A DNA stretch of 64,000 nt from Rhizoclosmatium globosum (Eukaryota > Chytridiomycota > Chytridiomycetes > Chytridiales > Chytriomycetaceae), in contig MCGO01000061.1 in NCBI GenBank assembly GCA_002104985.1, forward strand, positions 62,001-126,000. Direction: 5' to 3'. This document shows, in pieces, positions 22,079 to 36,200 of this stretch (within the stretch, counting starts at the first letter, position 1; every line of letters begins with the position of its first letter). Under the pieces are notes generated by a model. The model searched no databases. It worked only from the letters and a program-made list of their open reading frames with translations, and was not told the DNA's origin. The position numbers and the translations under genes are program-made.

Positions 22079-24491
22079 TTAAAACGAAAACAAAGCACGA
22101 TTAAACTCAATAACCTTAGGATGAGCCAACACCTTATCCTTCCTGAAATTCAGAACTTGCAGTCCATCCAAACTAACCGCCCGCGACAACGCGACATAAC
22201 TCTGCCCCTTTTCAAACACTTTCCCAAGATCAATACGAACAAGCGGAAGTGTCTGTCCTTGACTCTTGTGGATACTTAAAGCATACGCAAGAACAAGCGG
22301 CAACTATAACACAACAATAAGTACAGAACTTGTCAAACCCCACAAAATTCAGCCCTTATACCTGTTCCTTCGTCACAACGTCACGCCCACTCTCAAGCTT
22401 CCACTGCTCCATATTCACAGTCCGTCTAATAGAAACATTGCCCCCATTCCCACTCTTAAAATCCACAACAGGCAACCCCGTATCCTCCTCAAACCCAATT
22501 ACACACCCCAAACTGCCATTCACGAGTCCTTGGTCAGTCAGGTTCTTGATACACATGACTTGCGCGTTGACTTTCAGGTGAAGACTGTCGACCGCGTTAC
22601 AGTCCTTGTCAAGGCGTTCATGGAGCCGTGGGTCTGAGACTGTGTTTCGGAGTGCGTTGAATATTTTCACTTGGCCGGGGAGTTGGGCGAGGTGTCTTTG
22701 GTTGCACGCGTCGACTTCATTTCTCATTGCGAACCTGATGCAGAAATGATAATCAGAAGGTGGGGATATAAAAAGTTGTTAATAAACATACAACTCAGTG
22801 GGTACTAGAGTTCCTTGAGGCTTTAGAGGACGCGACAAACTGGACAGAATCTCTTCAGTCTCTTTTGTAACCTGACCCATCCGGATTTCATTCAGAATTT
22901 TGATGAACGACGCGTCCTTCTGCCGAAATACTTCCTTCAGCTGTTCGTGGTATATACAAATGAGAACCCCACGGAAATAATCTTAAAATACGAACGAACC
23001 AAAATTGTTTTCGTCATACACTCCTTCCATGCCTTTGCTTCGAAAGCAAACTTGACTTCTTTCTTATTGATGGGTGGCAACTGCATAAAGTCTCCGCAGA
23101 CAATCAACTAAAGTTGTTTCAAGTTGTGGTTAGTTTCGAGATCTCAACATTGCTAAGATGAGGTACCTGTATCCCTCCAAAGGGCCTCGAATCCATACGA
23201 ATCAGTTTCGCAATCTCGTTCAATTTATCAAAGAACTGCCCTTCCACCATAGAAACTAGACGGAAGCCCACGTTAAATTAAACATGAAAAACAGCTGTAA
23301 CAACTCACTCTCATCAATAATTAGCACCTTGACCGTCTTCCACCTGACAGCAGCTCTCTTGTTTGCCTGAATTTTTTGCACACATTGTTTTGTAGGCTCT
23401 GAAAGTGATCAGAGTCATTCAGTTAAGTAAATATATTATGTGCGAAGAAAGAATGATGTTGTGCACGTACCAAATGCAAGACCACATCCAGCAAAGGAAT
23501 GAAGAGTGATCCCTCCAATATTTGTGGCGGCAATTCCTGTTACGAGAAAAGTCAGTACTTTTCCACGCAACATACTGAATCAGGTGTCAGGTACCAGTCG
23601 GAGCTGTAATAGCAATTTCGAATGGCATTAATCTTGTTCTGAGGTTCCGAATTATTTGACGCATTAGAACAGACTTTCCAGTTCCTATCAGGACATAATG
23701 TTTGAGCATTAGTAAGTTCTTTACAAGTAGGGACTCGGAGAGAAGATTCACCACTGACCAGCTGATCCAGTGTAAAACAGATTCTCTCCTTGTTCCACCA
23801 AATCCAGAACCTGTTTCTGCTCGTTCGTCAGATTGATACCAGATTCAGGCGGTGCAAAAAAGGTAGATGATTGCTTCTGAAGTTTTGGGGCATTATCGAA
23901 CCGAAATTCGGACTTTACAGGAGCAGTTGAAGAGGAAGACGGTCGATTGAACTTGCTTTGAGATACCGTTGATTGAGTAGGTCTGCTGTGTGAGTTCATG
24001 TCTTTGAGGTATCGCACTGAGGAAGTTGAAGTTGAATTTGAGGATGAGTTGTGGTTGTAGTTGTAGTTGTTTGCCGAAGCCAGGCCATTTAGCGATCTTT
24101 TTAGAGGTGGTTCAAACGAGTTTAAAGAAGAAGAAAGAGGTCGTTTGAGTTGTGTTGAAGTAGTGGATCCAGTTGAAGCAGTTGAGCCAGTTGAACCAGA
24201 CATCGACAACGACCGGCGAAACGCGTCTTCTGCATTCAACGCCGATGCCCGAATTCCAAGTTTTGAATTTGATGTAGTTGAAGAAGAAGAGGCGGCAGAA
24301 GGGTGGTTTGCATCCGAGGCGGTCGAGAGCGTCTTTGCGAGGCCCGGTGCCCACGAACCCTTCGTTGCCTGGTTTGATTGTGTTGGTTGTGTTGGTTGCG
24401 TTGGTGGTGACGTGGCGCGCCGGAAGTAGCCGAGAACGGAAGGCGGTGCTGGCCCCGTTGTCTTGTTGCTCGCTTTCTTGTGGTTGTACAT
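22079..24491 (-). CDS. PIF1: PIF1-family 5'-3' DNA helicase
   Basis: Multi-exon gene with about eight introns of 45-65 nt. After a Ser/Thr-rich N-terminus come the SF1B helicase motifs: [10 protein letters not shown], Walker A TGSAG|TGKS (split by an intron), TAPTGIAA, VLIIDE (Walker B), FVGGIQLIVCGD-type motif III ([16 protein letters not shown]), VFRQKD, and the C-terminal [13 protein letters not shown] and [13 protein letters not shown]. Pif1 unwinds G-quadruplexes, R-loops and replication-termination barriers in nucleus and mitochondria. The start chosen at 24491 (MYNHKKASN) leaves an in-frame ATG at 24554 whose extra 21 residues are basic and acid-poor apart from one Glu. That recalls the dual nuclear/mitochondrial starts of yeast Pif1. 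Confidence 0.93.
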
Positions 24492-24629
24492 CGATGTTTT
24501 TGGTGTCCGAATTCGGAACAAACAAGTTTCTACCTTTATTCTAATTTGTAACAATCAAATGAACGATACGAATACTACTCAAAAACACATAGAAATCAAC
24601 AAAGGTACTCAGCGAAAACTACTGTGCGC

Positions 24630-26918
24630 CTACTGCGTGCCAAACTGAAACAATCTCAATCCAAACTCTTCCGCCAACTTGACACAGAGTAAATGGCTCT
24701 GTTCGTTACTCGCACCACTACCAATAGCGAAAATGACATTGAATCCATCCACTAATCCTTCTCCTTCCAAGCTCTTCTTGACACTTTCGACGACAGACTC
24801 AAATGGTTCGTAAGAGTGGACTTCAATGACATTGAGTGCATTAGAAAGGTCTACAAGTTCGCTGTCGTCAAAGTGTTCAGCCGGGTACGCGAAGAGCGCA
24901 AGAGCAGGTTTTTCCTCCGAGTCAGATGAAGAGTCAAATAGAGGACTAAATCCAAGCGATGCCTCTGAGTGATTATCATTCGAATTAAATTAACTCCACA
25001 ATTAGTTATCAAGCCACTTACCAACAATCAATCCAGCAGCCTTGTTCTCCTTAGCCTTCCCAACTTCAACGCGAACACTCTCCAACAAATGCTCCGCAAT
25101 CTGCGCACTAATCTCTTCATCCACATCCTCAATCGCAACATCACTCTCAACAACAATCCCCGCATCCCCTTCCTCCTCACCTCCAAACTTGACGCTCTTC
25201 AATCCATACTCCCCCACCAACTTCTCACAAATAACAGCAGCATCTCCAGACTCTCCATTCACAATCGCGAAAATAACAGTCCGCCCATTCTTGACCATTC
25301 CTTCAGCTTCAACACGCGCCTTAACGCTTTCATACACAGCGTCAAATGGTTCAAAGGAGTGGACTTCAACTACACTGAACGACTTCTTGAAACTGGGGAT
25401 ATTCTCGCCATCATCAAAGTGGTCCGCTGGGTACGCAAACAAAGCAAGCGCAGGAGCACTTTCCGAGGCCTGAAAGAGCGGACTATAACTCATCGAAGCC
25501 TCTACAAAAACAAAACCATCAACATTCCAAAAGGCCCCCCAAATAAACCAACGTAAAAATAAATAAATAAATAAACTCACCAACAAGTACACTCCCCTCC
25601 CACCCCTCCAACCCCGCCCGAACAACCTCCAAAATCTGCTCCGCAAGCTGAGAATTCAAATCAGAGTTCACGTCATCCAACAACACATCATTCTCAACCA
25701 CGATATCCACATCTACACCCTCTTCCTCCTCTTCGCTATCAGTCGTGATCACAGGCGCAATCCCCGCAAACGTGACAAGCTTGAATTTATAGTCTGACGC
25801 GATACGTGCGGCGAGGAGGTGTGACTCCTGGGTGTACGTTCCGTTGTTGAAGACAAAGTAGACAGGTGATTCTGTGACTGTGATTTTCGAGCGGATGGAG
25901 GTGTATACGGATTCGGGTGGGTCTGAGGGGTTGATTTTGGTGAGGGTTGGAGGAGGGAGAGTGGAAGGGGTTTCTGAAAAGTGGGTGGATGGGTAGGAGA
26001 AGAGGATGATTGATGGGTTTTCTGGGGTTGAAAAGAGGGGGGAGAATGGAAGGGATGCGGCTGGTGATGTTTTCAAAAAGGTGGATTAGTTAGCCAGTTG
26101 TCAAAGGTACAAAAAAAGGAATCACAACTCACATATAATCAACCCATCATAATCCCTCTCCTTCACTTTCTGAATCTCAACACGAACAGTCTCCAACAAA
26201 TGATCCGCCAATTGTCCTTCAACCTCCTTCAAAGTCTCACTCAAATCTTCATGCGCATCGCCTCCAAACTGCACATGTTTGAGCCCGAATTCCTGCGCGA
26301 ATCGAACACTGAATTCTGTGGCTTCTTCAGGGAGCGTTCCATCGCTGATTGCAAACACGACTTTCTTGTCAATCTCTGTTTTCGGGATCAATTTAGGCTC
26401 AACACCAACACTAATTAACAGTTACCTCCGCCATCCAACTGAACTGCACTACCTCCTCCGTTCTGGAAAGACTCTTTTGCGGATTCGTAGGCTGTTTCAA
26501 AGTCGTCAAAGGAGTGGATCTCAACCACATTGAAGTCCGCTGCAGTCAAGTCCTTGTCGTCGCTTGTGAATGCAGTTGCTGAGTACGAAAAGAGAGCGAG
26601 GGCTGGTGGGAGCTGAGCGGACTTTGAGGTGAAGAGCGACGAGAAGGCAAGGGAAGCCTCTGTTTGAAGCAGTGGTTAGATAGCACAGAAGATAGATAGT
26701 GTAGAAGGTAGAAGGCAGAGATTACAATCTAGTTACGAAGGAGAAAGAAGGAGTAAGGTTATACCAATCAAAAGTCCGTTTGAGTCTTTGGGAAGCTTTG
26801 AAAGCTCAAGCTCAACAGTTTGAAGAAGGTGATCAGCCAGTTGCCCATCCAATTCATCTTCCAACTCTTTCACATTGGTTGTTTCAACTGTGGTAATGGA
26901 CTCGGTTTCAACTGTCAT
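24630..26918 (-). CDS. Four-repeat protein of unknown family, built from duplicated exons
   Basis: I do not recognise the domain. Four homologous units of about 130-170 aa follow each other. Each starts right after an intron with (E/A)AS-x-x-(F/Y)S-P-LF, then PALALFAYPA-x-HF-x-D, then VVEVHSFEPFE-x-VYES, a Val/Ile/Phe strand (VIFAI), an EFGL-K-x-VQFGG turn, an acidic stretch, and a helix like QLADHLLETVR ending GLI(I/V). The introns between units sit at the same place and all are phase 1, so each exon is symmetrical and duplicable. Unit 3 differs most and has an acidic EEEEEG insert. The last unit ends at FGTQ with no helix. No signal peptide if MTVETESITTV (26918) is the start. An internal intron in unit 1 near 26410 is not resolved. 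A decayed copy of the last exon lies at 17.9 kb. Confidence 0.8.
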
Positions 26919-27063
26919 TCGCTTGGACTTTGGGCGGCGTTGCTTTCGAAAAGTGTGAGAAAGTAATAAGAAAAACATGTGGAGATTTATTGGAATTCTA
27001 TTCAAATTAAAAAGTGAATTGAATGAATGAATGAATGGAGATCAGTTGACAGAGTCGGTGAGT

Positions 27064-27636
27064 TTACACCCACCATGCAACATATTCCCAAAACCACCAC
27101 TTGGCAACAATATAAAACGTCCCATCCTCCCCAATACAAGCTCTCGACGGAATAATCCCATTCGTCCCAGAACACCAAATCGGATTCCACCCCGAATCAG
27201 GATACAAACAAAGATTCCCATCCTCCTGCAACCGCAACACCGTATCCAAAGTATGATACCCAGGCCACCCAACACTCCACTTATCAGCATGTTCTTCCTG
27301 CGTGACAGCAAGCACAGCGGGCGGGACCATGGATCCAAGCGGGTTCAAGCCGACAGTGACTCTCCAGTTGTTCTGGCTCCATTTTTCAGAGGATCGAAGG
27401 AAATGCTGTTTGCGGGCGTAGAGGTTGTATGCGGCGCCGACGTACATGCATGGACCGCGGTTGATTTCTCCGCCCCAGGCTGCGTCGCCCATGCGGCTGT
27501 GGAGCGTTGTTTTGTTGTGGGATTCGGAGGGATTTGGGGGAATGGATGGGGATGTTGGGGCTGGAAGGGCTGCTGCATTTATGGCTTGCGTGATGGAGAG
27601 GAGGGTAAGAAGGAGGGGAAGGAGGTGGAGAATCAT
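27064..27636 (-). CDS. Secreted bulb-type (mannose-binding) lectin-like protein
   Basis: Single exon, 190 aa. The N-terminus is a clear signal peptide (MILHLLPLLLTLLSITQA). The C-terminal half contains LRLQEDGNLCLYPDSG and PIWCSGTNG, the beta-prism repeat of bulb lectins (Q-x-D-x-N-x-V-x-Y type, here with D-G-N-L-x-L-Y). A second GEDGTFYI strand follows. Carbohydrate binding is inferred. Expression outside the cell or in the wall is likely. Divergent from the gene at 27.9 kb. Confidence 0.8.
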   Translation of the reverse strand: MILHLLPLLLTLLSITQAINAAALPAPTSPSIPPNPSESHNKTTLHSRMGDAAWGGEINRGPCMYVGAAYNLYARKQHFLRSSEKWSQNNWRVTVGLNPLGSMVPPAVLAVTQEEHADKWSVGWPGYHTLDTVLRLQEDGNLCLYPDSGWNPIWCSGTNGIIPSRACIGEDGTFYIVAKWWFWEYVAWWV

Positions 27637-27911
27637 TGGTGGGCTGGGCTTGGAATACCGTTATGGTTTACAGCCTGCCTCTTATATTCATTTTGATTGC
27701 AATAGCGGTATGTAAAATTTATTAATGGGTGAATGGGATCTGTAGTTTTTTGGTTGGGGTGGTTGGGGTGGTTGGAAATGGTGAAGGGAGATGGGAACTT
27801 GCCATTGGTTAAAACTGAGGTGATAAATTCGCTATGACTGGGCCGTACTGGATGAATAAATTAGCATAAGTTTGTGATTATTTGAGATCAGGTATGGGAT
27901 AAAGCAACAAA

Positions 27912-29578
27912 ATGAAGCTTGAATTCTTCTATGGTGTGGTGTTACTTCGTTGATACCTTCTCAACTAATCACGCTCGATCGAATGCAGACATTGTATGCC
28001 CGTATGCATACATCGCCTCCGTCCGGCTCTCGACTCTTCGCGTGAAAGTGGGTGAAAGCGACGTTGTTTTCACGCCGGTTCTTCTTGGCGGCATCTACGA
28101 CCAAACCAAGGCGCCGCAGGGTACTCTCTTCTTTCTTTCTTTCTTTCTTCTTGTTAATTCTTCGCAGGAAAAGCCGGGTCTGCCACGGATGCACAGCCAA
28201 GGCAGAAGTCGGTCATCCTCAAACAAGACTTTGAACGAACACTCGCAACGCACAAGATTCCGCTCGTCTGGAACAAAAAGCATCCAGTCAGAACACTCGA
28301 TGCACTAAGAGCCCTGACTTCTGTAACGAACCAGAGCGACAGAAAGAGGTTGGTTGGCTGAGAATCCCATGTGTTTACTTGGCTGTGTGGGTGGCTTAAA
28401 CTCTTCACATACCTCAGACTGACTCACGCGCTGTTCAAAGCTTATTGGGTAAATGGTCTCGACGTGTCGCAGAAAGCTGTCATTCTCAACGTGGCGAAAT
28501 CTGTCAATGTTGCGTTGAAAGAGGAGTGCTGGAACGATAAGCAGGTTTCCACCGCACTTCATGAAGCTACAACGCGTGTCGTGGAATTGGGTGCACCTGG
28601 AGTTCCTTTCTTTTACCTCCCACAAACTATCTCTGGAGAACCAGCTTGCTACTGGGGCGGGGATCGGCTTGTCTTTGTGGAATCACACCTTCGTTCACTC
28701 CAATTCAAGGAAACCAATCCATCATCGACCTCCCTTCCTCCCCCGTTCCCTCAACTCCGCCTAGCTCCGTCTTCGAGTTTCCCACTCAAAAAGGAACGGA
28801 ACTTGATCTTCTTCTGGGATTTCTCGAGTCCATGGAGTTACCTTGGCTTCAACGTCGTCAAAGACCGTCTCCAACCCCTCTGCGGCCCAAACCTCAAAAT
28901 CACTCACGTCCCAATCGTAATTGGTGGAATCTTCAACGAGTAAGTTCCTCTCCCTTCACCCCCTCCCCTCCGCTCACCCTTTACCTCACACAAAATAACA
29001 GACTCGGCTCCGGAAACATCCTCTCCCTCCCACCCCAAAAACAACGCTACGGCGTCAAAGACATGCAAGACTGGATCCACCACTGGAACACCCTCCCCCT
29101 CGAACACACCTCCCAACCACCACACCCAACAACACTCCTCTGGCCCGACCGCTTCCCAATCCGCTCCGTGACAGCCTCTCGCGTCGCGATCTTGTACCCT
29201 GAAACAACCACCTGCCTCTTTGACGCGTCGTGGCGGTTTAATGAAGATGTGTCGGACGCGAATGGTGTTGAACATGTGTTGGTTGAGGAAGGGTACGGAG
29301 ACGATGAAGCTGCTGATATGGTTGCGAAAGCGACGAGTGATTCTGCTGTGAAGCAGGCTTTGTGGGAGAATATGGCGTGGGCGAAACGGTGCGGTGTGTT
29401 TGGGGTGCCTAGTTTTGTTGTGTGTGAGTGTAAAGGGAATGCGGGGAGAGGTGTTTGTAAGTGTGGAGAGGGTGGGCTTGGGGTTGTGTGGGGACAGGAT
29501 CGTGTTATGGATGTTGTGGCTGATTTGTTGGCGGGTGTGAAGGTTGTGGATGGGAAGAAGGGGGCGAGTCGGTTGTAG
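27912..29578 (+). CDS. Tandem DsbA-like / HCCA-isomerase-type thioredoxin-fold protein
   Basis: Two DSBA-family (GST-kappa / 2-hydroxychromene-2-carboxylate isomerase) domains in one chain. Exons 27912-27933, 27989-about 28119, about 28168-28348, about 28426-28939 and 29002-29578 keep one frame. Domain 1 starts MKLEFFYDIVCPYAYIAS, with HALFKAYWVNGLDVS and GAPGVPFFYL as the typical cis-Pro region. Domain 2 starts FFWDFSSPWSYLGF, with KRCGVFGVPSFVV as its cis-Pro region. GST-kappa-like enzymes are mitochondrial or peroxisomal glutathione transferases; substrate here is unknown. Domain 1 has C-P-Y-A, domain 2 S-S-P-W, so a redox-active CxxC is absent. One intron contains a (TTTC)n run near 28130. 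Confidence 0.85.
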
Positions 29579-29579
29579 T

Positions 29580-29907
29580 AAAAGTATGCAGAAGGGAATT
29601 AATACGTATTGCCATTTAATTAGTTGCGATAATTACTTCAGTGAATGTAGGGAAACAGTATCCCAGTTAAGAGGCAAACAATTCTTTGACCCAGACTGTC
29701 AAAACTTCGTCATCTCAAGAAAACCCAGCAGCACGATGCAGTCACTCTCCAAACCGCTCAGTCCAACTCATAATTCATTAGTAACAGAACAGGCACTTAA
29801 TTTATTGAGGAGATTGCCGGATCGTCCAACTACTCCCCAAAAATTCTGAGACGCGCCTCTTGCATCACGTTTAGCTCTTTGACCCCCACACTGAGATACC
29901 CAAAATA
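29580..29907. other. Intergenic / promoter of the kinase gene
   Basis: No gene seen. Holds the presumed 3' UTR of the preceding gene and the 5' region of the kinase gene. Confidence 0.4.
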
Positions 29908-32843
<2,936 letters not shown>

Positions 32844-32919
32844 AGTTTCTCAAATAAACGTATTCTATAAATGGGATACACAAAAGAGGTTCTTATTGAA
32901 TAAATCCAAGTTTAGCTGA

Positions 32920-34263
32920 CTACAAACTAAAGGCTCGTGAAATAGTGTAGTAGAAGCCATAGCAGATTGCCCAAAGCGCCCACCAGATTATTTGTCCATA
33001 AATCGGAATAACAATCCAAGCGATAAACAGCAATCCCCAAAAGTACAACCAATCCAACAGCTTTGGCACAACTTTTACATATGTAACACCATCAACAGAT
33101 TTCAAGGTGTCCACCATCCATCCATAGTCATAAAAGTATTTCATACGATTATCCTTCTCCATCCAAACAGATCTCAACCACGTATCAAACTCCTTTTTCA
33201 GCCCTTCATCATTCGAGGAGACTTCATCTGTTGCACGAAAGCCCGGTAAATCACGTACAGAATACTTTGTAACATGAATATGGATTTCAGATGGGTATCT
33301 GTCTTCGAAAAACAACTTGTCGGGTGGAAATACGGCGAAGGGAACGTCTGTAGATGAGACTCCAGAATAACCGACAGTTAAGTCAAAGAGGTTGTCGACA
33401 GATGGAGATAGATCTTGAAGAGCTAAATAGAGACCAGTGGATTTTGGGAGAATGACGTGTTGTGGATGTGGCGATATACGCATCTGGAAAGAGGTCAGCT
33501 GTTATTACTGGAAATGCAGAAGCTATTACCTTTTCAGCGTATAGCTTACTCTTCTCCACATTCCCTGGCGTATTCAACGTGCCTTCCGGAAATATGAGGA
33601 GAAACAAAGGGTTTCCCACGTCGTTTTTGGCAGTTGTCAAGTTCTGACGAATGATTTCCCGGTCCTTGTCTAGTTTCTGATGCACAAAGATCCAATCAAA
33701 CAGTTGAATTCCCTGTCCAAGGATCGGTAACAATGACAGTACTTTGATCAATATAATACGAAGGTCTCCATGCAGGTTTCTGTTGATTTGAGCAGTTATT
33801 CCTGGTGCTTTGTTGGAACCAAGCATACTTGCCTCCACCATGCCAATACCCAGAGATACATCCAATCTGGGTATATTTGGTGATTCGCAATCGCAATAGT
33901 CTTTTTAGTTGCTTCCAGATGCGTCCAATCGCCAGTGAGAACAAGTTCAGTTTGAGGTAGGAATAGATAGACTGTAACGACGACAAACGACCCAAATGCT
34001 TTCTGCACCTCACGAATCAGTGTTCTTTTTCGTGTTATAATTTCGAAGGGTAGGATTGTTGCTCCGACAACGACAGTGGCGAATGGTATTGCAATCCACA
34101 ATACGGCGAAGATAAAGACTTTCGTAAGGTAAAGTACGTCATATTTAGGTTTGGTACGAGGTCTTGGAGAGTTTGCAGGTGAAGATGGAGCACTGCCAGC
34201 TGTTCCTGGTGCTGCGTGTGGAATGGAGTCCGATCCAAGCAACAGAGACTTCACCAGGTCCAT
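32920..34263 (-). CDS. Lysophospholipid acyltransferase (AGPAT/LCLAT-like), paralog 1
   Basis: Membrane LPLAT enzyme transferring acyl groups to lysophospholipids. Three exons. Visible: a short N-tail (MDLVKSLLLGSDS), TM helix (VFIFAVLWIAIPFATVVVG), the catalytic NHQIYPDW (H-x4-D), the RIILIKVLSLLPILG segment, FPEGTLNTPGN (motif III), LPKSTG, and C-terminal TM helices (WLYFWGLLFIAWIVIPIYG). First member of a three-gene family on this strand (also 37.5 and 39.3 kb). The first intron (33780-33832) has a GC donor (GCAAGT), fixed by frame and by the GT donors at the same site in both paralogs. Divergent from the four-TM gene. Confidence 0.92.
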
Positions 34264-34544
34264 TTTTTATTGGAAATGCATGGAATTATGTCTCATAAAT
34301 ACATCTTTCACAACATCATTTGTTTTTTACAAGGTTTAACTCTTTCTAAAATCACCTTGGTACAAATTCTTACACCAACGCTTCTTCTGAGACCACTGAA
34401 TCAAACCAATGTAATTCAATTACAATATCTCAATCCCAGAAAAGAGGCTCTGCATGTATTGGCGAGCCAAATTAAATTGATTATTAATACTTATATCTCT
34501 CATACTTTTTCTATCTCCTCAAAGAAAACAACCTCAAATTGATT

Positions 34545-35276
34545 ATGGCCGTTCATATTGCAACAAAAGGTATGCTACTCGCTCGGCCCCTGCTTCTCCC
34601 ATCGCCCAAACGTCTATGTGTTGCTATGACTTGACAATGCTTGTAAACTTGAACTGGCACCCTTTGCCGCTATCTTGATACCATTACACTCCTATCTCTT
34701 ACAAAGTAGCAATAACCATAATCAAATACAATAGCTGGTTCCATTTGCTTCGGCCTCTGGGGTCTTATGCACATCATCCTCCCAATATCAGTCTTCAACG
34801 ATTTTCGCACCAAAGGCCTTCTTGAGGTCCTCCGATACCTCTCCGGCGGCAAAAAGAACCCAACGGCTTCTGTTGCTGCCCCAGAGAAGCCTTCTCAAAA
34901 GGAATTTACATCTGCCCTTCTCAAAACTTTCATTTGTAATGTTGGTGGCGCTGCGATCGTCAGCATTGCCATCGCATACAAACTTTGGAAAGAGGCTGAT
35001 CTCTTTCTGTTTGGTTTGGAACTCATTATTACGGGTTTTACTGAATGGACGTTCATTTACTTCATGTGTAATCAGGGGATAATTGATATGAAAGGCGAAT
35101 TAGTTGTGAACATTGTTTTGTGGATTGCTGGGGCTATTTTGACTTCAATTGGGTTGTATTTGCAGTATATTGGGAAAAAGGATAAAGTTTCATATAGAAT
35201 CAACTCCCAATCATTTATTTATTTTCCAGATGTGATTCAAGGGAAACAAAGAATAATAATCAATCATATTCCATGA
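34545..35276 (+). CDS. Small four-TM membrane protein, unknown family
   Basis: Two exons (34545-34569, 34735-35276) separated by a 165-nt intron, long for this window. About 188 aa. Four hydrophobic segments: CFGLWGLMHIILPISVF, FICNVGGAAIVSIAIAY, LFLFGLELIITGFTEW, and NIVLWIAGAILTSIGLYL. A basic, Ser/Pro-rich loop follows helix 1. The C-terminal 30 residues after YIGKKDKV look like read-through of a former intron or UTR, so the true end may be earlier. It shares its 5' region with the divergent acyltransferase gene. No function assigned. Confidence 0.65.
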
Positions 35277-35671
35277 TATCTTTGCTTTGATGCCATGTAA
35301 GAACTCATCTGTGAAGGAAACCATCTTCTGATCATCGATGTACTTTCATGGTTCTTGTCTTTATTACATATATTCATTAGGGAAAATATAGGTTTATCAA
35401 CTGATTTTATTATTGTTGGACTGTTGAGAAAAGAGATCCACTATGTGTCAGATTCGATGTGGCCAGGCCAGCAAGTAAGAAGACGACGCGGGATGACCCC
35501 ACTCCCCTCAACTTCCTCTTGGCAGGGAAACCACTCTTTTGATGACCGTATTAAAATGTCATGGAAGGCCGTATTAAAATGTCATGGAAGGTACACCCAT
35601 CTGCGACAGTATTCAGCAATCAATTCACTGACAGAAAGCAAATTCATACCCATTACTTCCAATACTTAAAA
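35277..35671. other. Intergenic; no supported gene
   Basis: Low-complexity AT-rich sequence, with a direct repeat near 35555-35595 (two copies of a GTATTAAAATGTCATGGAA-type unit). No gene is seen. Confidence 0.4.
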
Positions 35672-35915
35672 CTGAAGCCAAGTTGGTTGTGGTAGGGCTC
35701 GGCGAGGAAAGAATGGTGTGGGATGACCCCACTCCCAAACAGTTCACAAATCCGCTTTCTTCACGTGTCTGCACTGAGTGTTGCCCACCACCTCAGCGCG
35801 TCACGTGAACCCTGGAGGCGGAGCTGAGAGATCCTACGCAATTGATCCACTCAGTATCCTGGAGACGGGGACCACAGTCTGATGTGATGCTGGGAGAGTT
35901 TGACGCGTCCATTTG
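35672..35915 (-). repeat. Repeat module A3 (reverse orientation) of locus 2
   Basis: Reverse copy of A1/A2: CCTACCACAACC end, hairpin with arm GCGCTGAG, twin CCTCCAGG boxes and the CATCAGACTGTGGTCCCC leader, then GACGCGTC further out. The matching short frame (CGPRLQDTEWINCVGS) is open and stops at the same hairpin TGA. It lies head-to-head with the forward modules across P2. Confidence 0.8.
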
Positions 35916-35989
35916 CTGCGACTCCATAGTGTGAAGCTGGTCTTTACTTGACGAGATGGGCCAGGTAGCGAGGCTGATGAGGGTGCTGG

Positions 35990-36200
35990 TCGAGTTTGAA
36001 AGTGTTTGGTGGAAAGAAAAACACACAAAGCGCCGGAGCCCCTTCTTTTATTGACAATTCGTTTGTTTACAGCAAAGAAGCGCAAAAGTTGCGGCCAATC
36101 AGAATGCGCGTGGAGATGGCAGGGAAAGATTTCTTGCTGTTTGGGCAAAAGCAAGAATTGTCAGGCTTTTTTTTGAATAAATAGTGTGAGGTACCACCTC
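35990..36200. promoter_or_regulatory. Promoter-like block P2 of repeat locus 2
   Basis: Second copy of the P1 block with the same order: AGCGCCGG, GTTTGTTTACA, CCAATCAGAATGCGCGTGG (CCAAT at 36095), TTTCTTGCTGTTTGGGC, AGAATTGTCAGG, AATAAATAG (TATA-like, about 36176-36184) and a GGTACCACC just after. It lies between A3 (reverse) and C/B2/B3 (forward). Confidence 0.6.

Noticed and set aside
25042..25556. Plus-strand frames opposite the four-repeat gene
   Set aside because: Low-complexity Ser/Thr shadows; the minus strand shows four homologous units with conserved intron phase.
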